Positions 57,526 through 64,000 of a stretch of 64,000 nt of DNA are shown one piece after another; position 1 is the stretch's first letter, and each line of letters opens with the position of its first letter. The position numbers and the translations under genes are program-made. The stretch comes from Lunularia cruciata (Eukaryota > Streptophyta > Marchantiopsida > Lunulariales > Lunulariaceae). Location: contig OX419755.1 in the NCBI GenBank assembly GCA_948567375.1, forward strand, positions 56,177,001 to 56,241,000. Reading direction: 5' to 3'. The notes beneath the pieces were generated by a model that saw only the letters and a list, made by a program, of their open reading frames with translations, made no database searches and was not told the origin of the DNA.

Positions 57526-59450
57526 TGTGACAACACGGCAAATATCACCCTTTTGCGGTAATTGGGTAAGTAAAGTTCATTCCCGTAGAGATACAAGTCA
57601 AAAATGTCCAAATACAAAGTCAAACAGTAACATGACTTCTTCTTGGTTGCGTCTTTAATCTCTCAGGTAGAAACCACACCCAAAAGAGAGTAACAAACAC
57701 TGATTTGCAGTCTTGTCACAAATTAACACTCCATAATCACAACTCCATCAAATCTTTCCAAACAATCTTGATTGTGATGATTTAGGCTCTCCCAAAAACG
57801 GCACTTCACTGCAAAACGACTTCACCTCAGAATTGTGTTCCACCCCTCCACTGAAGGCACAACTTCCTTGATCAAAATTGCTTCACATCAACTTTGCACT
57901 GCACTCACAAATGCAAAATACTACCAACACTACAATTCCTCTCAGATCTGTCAAGGCATTGCTTCAATTGCACTTCACTCGGGATCAAACACACAAAATG
58001 AAGATCAAGGCTGTGGAATCCAACATCCAACAAGCACACTGACTTGCACTTTGAATTTCTCCACACACTCACAAACACAACCACAAAGTTGATACTCAAA
58101 ATCAAGCTCAAGCGACGAGCATTGCTTCACAGCACTTCGCTTTATCTATTCTCGGAAATAATGAGCATTGAACAACATCTGACTACAAATGCCACTCTTA
58201 AATAGTGAAGCAATCGACAGTTCTAACAACTATACCGTTCTACAACAACTGTTCTAACCTGCATATCCAAAATGACAATGCAACCTTTCATATCTGTCTA
58301 TTCAAATCTCAAATCGGTTACTAATCCAATCCAATGTCTACTTCTTCCTCGGCTTTCAAACCCGAACCCAAAGTAATCTTACTTCCTATCACTTTGTCCT
58401 CGGGTTTCACAACTCCTAATTCCTCCACTAATTCTAATATTTCTCCTTCCTGATATAAAATTCCTATCATAGTTAAGCCTTCTAAATCTCTATCTCCCGA
58501 CCCATTCTTCTCTAAAGTGTCACATGTCAAATCCGAAGACACCTGCACTCTTATCTCTCTTACCTCGGGTCTAACTATTGTCAATTCTTTTGCTAATTCT
58601 ACTATATCCTCATCAAGAACTGTAATTGAAAGCATATGTACACTATCTACACCTTCAATTTGTAACCTACTTTCCTTTAATCACTCATGTTACTAACCCA
58701 AAGACATTTACTGTCGGATCTTGCACTTCGGGTTTATTCACTACTGTTATTTCTCCTTCAATTTCTATTCCATCTTCAATCAGAACTGAAATTGAAGTCA
58801 TGGGTATCCTAACTATCTTCTTTCCCTATTCTAACTTCCTCTGATCCCTGTGGCAAAACTCCCAAAGTCACCTTCACTGCACTCCAAGGTCCGGCTACCT
58901 CTGATTCAGTCATCTTCATCTTGAGGCAAAGTCTTTAGACCCAAAGTCATGTAAACCCGAAGTCCGAAGTACAAATCCGAAGTCACATTGACCCGAAGAC
59001 ACTTTGAACCGAAATACATCTACTCCAAAAACTTCAAATGCTTGTAACTTCAAATGCTTGTAACTTCTTCTACAGACCTCTAAACTTTGCAATTTTGATA
59101 GCAATGGAAAGCCCTGAACGAGACACTTCCAACGAGATATAACAAGCTTGATTTGGACTTTTCTTTACTGAGAAATGGCCCCTGCAGTATTCCTGACATG
59201 TAACCTTCATTCTGATGCAAAGAAATCCTCTTTTGGCGCCTGATCCGAGTTTTTCCCTCCTCTGACACAAAGTAACCTTCTTTGGGTCTGATCCAATCCG
59301 AGTCTTTCTTCCTCTCACACAATGTAGACTCCCTCCGGTCTGATCAAAACACAAGTTTGCACTCATTTCTTCTCCATTTGGTTTCAATATGGTTTCAACA
59401 GTGCATTTCTTCTTCTAAACTTGTCCAAAATGAAAAATGTAGGTACCACA
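57526..59450 (-). repeat. Solo LTR, diverged relative of the G6 LTR (in G5 integrase)
   Basis: 1925 bp. The end TGTGACAAC...GCAAATATCAC resembles the G6 LTR; the far end is GGTACCACA. Perfect 5-bp duplication CATAG at 57521-57525 and 59451-59455. It is shorter and diverged but keeps the ORF tail (VSSDLTCDTLEKNGSGDRD at about 58535-58475). Confidence 0.85.
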
Positions 59451-59455
59451 CATAG

Positions 59456-60433
59456 GTGCTCCAACTTTAGTGAAAATCTACTTTGACAATGTCTTCAAGC
59501 ATCATGGGATACCACGTGTACTCATTTTGATCGTGATCCTCAATTCATCAAGAAGTTTTGGCAAGCACTCTTCTAGATACTCATCACTAAGCTTTCTTTG
59601 TCTGGCATATCATCCTCAAATTGATGGACAAACCAAACATTCAAATCATCCTTGGGGGATATGTTGCATGCCTTTGTCAATGTCCACCATACCAATTAAG
59701 ATGAATGCTTGTAGCTACAAAATTTGCCTACAATAATTCCAAACATGCAAGCACTAGATTCTCTCTTTTCTTTCTCAATTTTGGCCATGATCCACTTGTT
59801 CCAAATTCTCTTCTTGCTCCTCTTCCATTTCAAGTCTCTCATACTTCAACCTTCTTGACCACCATATCTCAATCTCTCCAACAAGCCAAATCTAACCTCC
59901 TTGTTGCTCAGAATCTTCAGAAACAATATGTAGACCACCATTGTCATGATCTCACCTTTGAAGTTGGTGATAAAGTCATGTTATCCTCTAGTAACTTACC
60001 CCTCTCACTTGATACCCAAGTTTTTAAAATTGCCCCTAATTGGATAGGACCCTTTGATGTCACCCGAATCATCTCTCTTGTTGCTTATCGACTTGCCTTA
60101 CCTTGTCATATGCGTATCCACCTTGTCTTTCACATCTCCAAGTTAAAACCTTTTGTTCCTAACCCATCTTCTTTTTCCTCTCGTGTCTAAGCTCCTACTC
60201 CTCCCATCCCTATCAATGATCATGAGGGGTACAAAGTTGATTGTATCCTTGCACATTGCCACATTCAACAAGGACGCCGCTAACATATGGAGTACAAGTT
60301 CCTTTGGAAAGGGTATCCCCTTCATAATGCCACATGGGAACCTCTTTCTCAACTACAACATGCACAAACGGCCATCCAGGAGTTTAAAGCTTCAGTGGCA
60401 ACGAGGAGATCACCAACTAGCAGTGAGGGAAGA
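59456..60433 (+). pseudogene. G5 integrase core end and C-terminal domain
   Basis: VKIYFDNVFKHHGIPRVL, HPQIDGQTKHSN (the catalytic Glu of the usual TERxN is Lys here), then KFAYNNSKHASTRFSLF, FGHDPLVPNSLL, DLTFEVGDKVMLSSSNL and IHLVFHISKLKPFVP. A chromodomain-like tail, EYKFLWKGYPLHNATWEPL, lies near 60285-60345 in another frame. Frameshifts near 59530-59720 and a stop at 60188. The tail makes G5 a chromovirus too. Confidence 0.8.
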
Positions 60434-60856
60434 TGTAACAATATAGAGTTAGCAATGTATTTAGTAAGGCTAACAAAGTAGAGAATAAGCCAAATTAGCC
60501 CAAAATATTCCAAAAGCATCTAGGAAGCTTCTTGGGAAGCTTCCGCCTAGCTTAACTTGCACCCCAAGCAGATAGCTTCTAAAAGGAAGCTTCTAAAAGC
60601 CTCCAACTAGCTTAGCTTGCATGCCAAGTAGGCGGCTTCTAGAAGGAAACTTCTTGAGAAACTTCTTGGTTAACTTGGCTTGCACTCTAACAAAGCAGCT
60701 CAAGGAAAGTTCTTGAGAAGCTTCTCAAGGGCCTTGTATGCTACCTATAAATACCAAAGCCAAAGCTCATACTAAGCATTTGGAGTTTTCTCACATCAAG
60801 TGTCCCCATGTGAGTTTCCATTCTCCTTTCTCTCTCCTTGGTCTTGGTCTTTTACA
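60434..60856 (+). repeat. G5 3' LTR
   Basis: Starts TGTAACAATATAGAG after the purine stretch GTGAGGGAAGA and ends TTTTACA. Rich in GAAGCTTC inverted repeats; TATAAATA box near 60746. Confidence 0.8.
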
Positions 60857-60940
60857 TGGGCATTTTAGGTTTTCACACATTCAAGTGTCCCCATGTGAGT
60901 TTCCATTCTCCTATTTCTCTCCTTGGTCTCGGTCTTTTAC
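60857..60940 (+). repeat. Tandem duplicate of the G5 LTR 3' end (about 84 bp)
   Basis: Repeats the LTR tail (TTCAAGTGTCCCCATGTGAG ... GGTCTTTTAC) immediately after the LTR end. Confidence 0.75.
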
Positions 60941-63145
60941 CTACATCATGTCCAAAAAAAGTAATTAAACTGAAATTCACATTTCAAATATCAAGCTTGT
61001 TCATTCAATGGTGATTCTAGAGTTCTAGTATTTGGATAGTGCTTTGCACAAGTTGTTTTCAAGGGTGTTGTACACTCTTCTCACCTTGTTATTATTCTTA
61101 AATTAATATTTTTTCAGTTGGAGTTGCTTGCTTTAGGCACATCATTCTAAGTTTTTGGGTGCCAATGTTTATAAATTTGTGCACTTACTCTAATAGATCC
61201 CTCCAAAAATATACCTACTTTTAGAAACTAAAATCGGAATTGAAATTAAGAGTTGTGTAACCATGATAGATACTCCTTGGAATTTTTTTGATGGTCATCC
61301 TACTTTTTTCATTCCACCTCAAGTTTAGAGCACATACTTTTCTCCTAACATACTTTCCTATTTTTCAAGGTCTTGAATCAATTCTCCTTCCATCACATAG
61401 GTAAGGATTTCAAGCAAATTTGAAAATGCGATCATTACTACCTTTTGCTCCTTTGTTGGTAGAACATCCTTCAAAGACTAGAACAAAATACAAATAGTAT
61501 AGGTTTAGGATGGTCTCACATCACTATAAGCAAATTGTGGACTATATGGAAGATCCTGATTATTTCAAGCAAATTCATGCAGGCACTACCAAAAGAATAT
61601 AACATTTAGTTATATGGCTAATTTCTAGTAAGATTTAGGAATGGGCTTCTTGAGTGTATAAATGTGGACAAATTGCAAAAAAATTGGGCCTGTTATGTGA
61701 AGTCATACAAATCTGCTCAAGATTGGAAGGATAAGCATATGGGTGGTCTCCACCAAGCAAGAGATAAAACGTGGATTGTCAACTATAGATCAAAAATTCA
61801 ATTGTCTTTATCTCCATTTTGACCAAATGGATGTGTTATTAGGTGGTAGAGCTAATATTTCTCCACCTTGCCTTGTTAGTATTGGGATGAAAATTCAAGT
61901 AAACATTCCTAATTTATTCTGTAAGATAATGATGTTGGATGCAAAGATACGCTCCAAGAGGAGGATGAAAATTCCAAAATAAGAGGATGCACTCCTTTGA
62001 CAAGAATGGAGGAAGATACTCCTACCCATGAAGAAGACATGCCCAATGGGAGAGGAGAAGTATGTAGGTGGGAATTTACTATGATTGAACTTGAAGATAT
62101 TCCATTTGCAAAAATGCACATAAGAACCCTTGAGTAGATTCTTGTAACAACCAAAGAGGAGATTCATGTAGGAGAAGGAGACAAGGAAGAAGAAGTGGAG
62201 TGTGAACCACAAAAAAAGAGAAAAGCCTCCAAAGGGAAGATGATACCTACAATTAACTCCTTTGTGCAAGATATGGCCCAACATAAAAAATTATGGAGTG
62301 GGACTCTTGAATCTAGAGAGAGGTGCAGATTAGCAAAGATAAATGATCAAAAAATGTGAACAATGGAAAAGCTATATGTGAATCATGAAGCAAAGAAGAT
62401 GAAAGCAGAAGTAGAGAAAGTTAGAGTTGAATCAAATAAGGTGGTTAAGGTGGAGAAGGTTAGATCTAAAGTTGAAAAGGCAAGAGTCAGATCTTGGGAG
62501 GTACAATCACTATGGTTATACAATGACATTAGAATGACAAGAAAAACTCCCCATGAAATTAAGAGCATTTGAGCTGGATTCTATGCTTCATCTCAACAAG
62601 ATCATTGTCAATCTTAGTAAAGACACTTACATTCTTGGTGGTATAATGGAGTGGCAGTTGTTGTTTTAGAAATGTGAGAGTCATCTTTTACCTTTTGGAG
62701 TTCAATATGCTCTTTCTTTCATGAGGTGCAAGAACATTAAGTCCTCATGAGGCTTTGGTTAATCTGATCTTGATCCCAAACATAGCTCCTATATCCTATC
62801 TAATTGGTGAACAAAGAAAGATTGATGGTTAGCATGCATTCTGCCATTACATAATATTATATTGTGAGTGTTTTGATGTTCTTGAAGAATTTTCCAGCTT
62901 GGCATTAAGAAACTTGGAAGGTACCGATAGGTACAATGTGTTTGAAAACCAAGAAATACACTTGGGAGATTTACATACTTGGCACCTCTAAAAAAAATTA
63001 AGATATATCAGAAGATAAAGGAATTACACAATGTGGAAGTTGCACCTCTTACTCCAAAAAGCAATGCAGTTTTTCACTTGTATCAACTTTTTATCAACTT
63101 TTTTTGCCCTCATTGAATTTGAATGGAATGAATATGTAAAAGAAG
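60941..63145. other. Unrecognised 2.2 kb region
   Basis: A/T-rich. I see no RT, integrase, transposase or host domain. Broken open stretches on the plus strand (61743-61982, 62100-62290, 62363-62572) include a basic patch (EPQKKRKASKGKM) and a charged coil. It may be a decayed gene fragment or transposon. Confidence 0.4.
62363..62572 (+). pseudogene. Short lysine/glutamate-rich coil ORF, unknown
   Basis: 69 codons, MEKLYVNHEAKKMKAEVEK, with V/L heptads and alternating K and E. The upstream stretch (62210-62355: SFVQDMAQHKKLWSGTLES) reads in the same style and direction, so this may be the end of a longer broken gene. Product not recognised. Confidence 0.3.
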
Positions 63146-63247
63146 TGTAAAAATGGAGTTTTTAGACAAGTTAGTTGAGATTAACAAAGTAGAAAATAGG
63201 CCAAATTAGCCAAGAATTATAAGAATATTTGAAAAGCATCAAGGAAT
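63146..63247 (+). repeat. G5-type LTR, first ~100 bp
   Basis: TGTAAAAATGGAG, then AACAAAGTAGA, AATAGGCCAAATTAGCC and AAAAGCATC match the start of 60434-60856. It is cut at 63247 by a G4-type LTR. Confidence 0.7.
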
Positions 63248-64000
63248 TGTAATACCAATAGCTAGATAGACGATCTAAAGATGAAATTTGGTTTGGTAAC
63301 ATCTAGAAGGATGTTATACATGATTGACTAAGTAGATCAGATAGAGGTATCACCAAAAGAGTACTTCTACTAATAGGCCAGAAATCAAACATGTTTTGAA
63401 ACTTTAAAATCAATAGCTTAGCATATGATCTAGAGGTGAAACTTGGGGTGGTGACCTTTAAAAGGATTTTACAACTGATGGAGAACATAGATCAAATAGA
63501 GGTTTCACCAAAAGAGCACTTCTATTAATAAGGTAGAAGCCAAAATAGGCTTGAAATCTTTTGAGGCAATTTTGGAGGCCTAAACGGATGAATTAGGCCT
63601 CAAAAATGTTCAATCCCCCCCCCCCCAAATGGAGGAAAAGCTGTCCTTCCTTCCTCCGTGGTTTGTCTTGCCAAGAGCTTTCCAACGATACCTCACCCAT
63701 GTGATTTGGAGATTCCTTCAAGAAGATTCTCTAAAAGATTCCCTTTGGTCAAAGCTTGCTTGACCAACCAGATGGGACCAGGACCAACATGTCACCCATC
63801 CAAGAAACTAATCTAAAGGTGGATCTTGCTGACATGTCACCTATCCACGTACCTAATACTATGGTGGAGCTTCATTGGAGGAGATCCTCATGGCTATATA
63901 ATAAAGAGAAGGTGCTCCTTTGGGACATCGGAGGATTGAGTGTGAAATTTGTGTTTTCTCTCTTGTATCTCTCTTGAAAATTTCTCTTGTCCTTGGATTA
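63248..64000 (+). repeat. G4-type LTR, runs to the window edge
   Basis: Starts TGTAATACC. It has the internal duplication, a run of C near 63607-63617, TATATAATA near 63894 and the end block CTTGTCCTTGGATTA. It is either a solo LTR or the 5' LTR of an element continuing to the right. Confidence 0.85.

Larger units (their letters stand above)
38274..60856 (+). mobile_element. G5: old Ty3/gypsy element hosting most of the window
   Basis: Truncated 5' LTR, tRNA-Met primer site, leader ORF, gag, protease/RT/RNase H, integrase and 3' LTR. It is interrupted by a solo family A LTR, G6, a solo G4-type LTR and a solo G6-like LTR. Removing each insertion together with one copy of its target duplication restores collinearity of the integrase. 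It is heavily decayed, with many stops. Confidence 0.82.

Overview
This is a stretch of plant nuclear heterochromatin built almost entirely from long terminal repeat (LTR) retrotransposons of the Ty3/gypsy superfamily inserted into one another. The evidence is gag/protease/reverse transcriptase/RNase H/integrase order, tRNA-Met and tRNA-Asp type primer sites, chromodomain and Tat/Athila-like (OTA) lineages, solo LTRs, and target-site duplications. I recognise no ordinary host gene, rRNA, tRNA or CRISPR array. Nesting this deep suggests a large-genome land plant (gymnosperm, fern or lycophyte are plausible); the species cannot be read from the sequence.

Layout, oldest host first. G5 (+) runs from a 5'-truncated LTR at 38274 to its 3' LTR at 60434-60856 and is split many times. 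G4, a chromodomain gypsy (+, 30610-38273), sits in the G5 5' LTR. G3, a sister of G4 (-, 30609 down to 14765), sits in the G4 5' LTR. Inside G3 lie an unclassified repeat-rich insert X (about 23936-26505), full-length A2 (-, 15999-23797), and element M (-, 14764 to beyond base 1). M is split by full-length A1 (+, 1396-9197). On the right, G5 is split by G6 (-, 42796-56527, with very long 3.1-3.7 kb LTRs), a solo G4-type LTR (56749-57491) and a solo G6-like LTR (57526-59450). Four solo LTRs of family A lie in G4, G4, G5 and G6. Bases 60941-63145 are unrecognised; the right edge holds a G5-type LTR start interrupted by another G4-type LTR.

The standout is element M. Its single gag-pol frame carries a complete C5-cytosine DNA methyltransferase domain (motifs I, IV, VI, VIII, IX-X) between protease and reverse transcriptase. 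The frame has no frameshift that I can see but nine in-frame stops (seven TAG, two TGA, no TAA), a pattern that fits decay by deamination of methylated CAG and CG sites.

Other notable points: a short leader ORF just after the primer site that looks homologous in three different gypsy families (A, G3/G4, G5); an extra double zinc-knuckle ORF upstream of gag in family A; 4-bp target duplications for all six family A insertions; and a coiled-coil ORF inside the G6 LTRs. A1 is the youngest insertion: its LTRs look identical by eye and its polyprotein is broken by one nonsense change.
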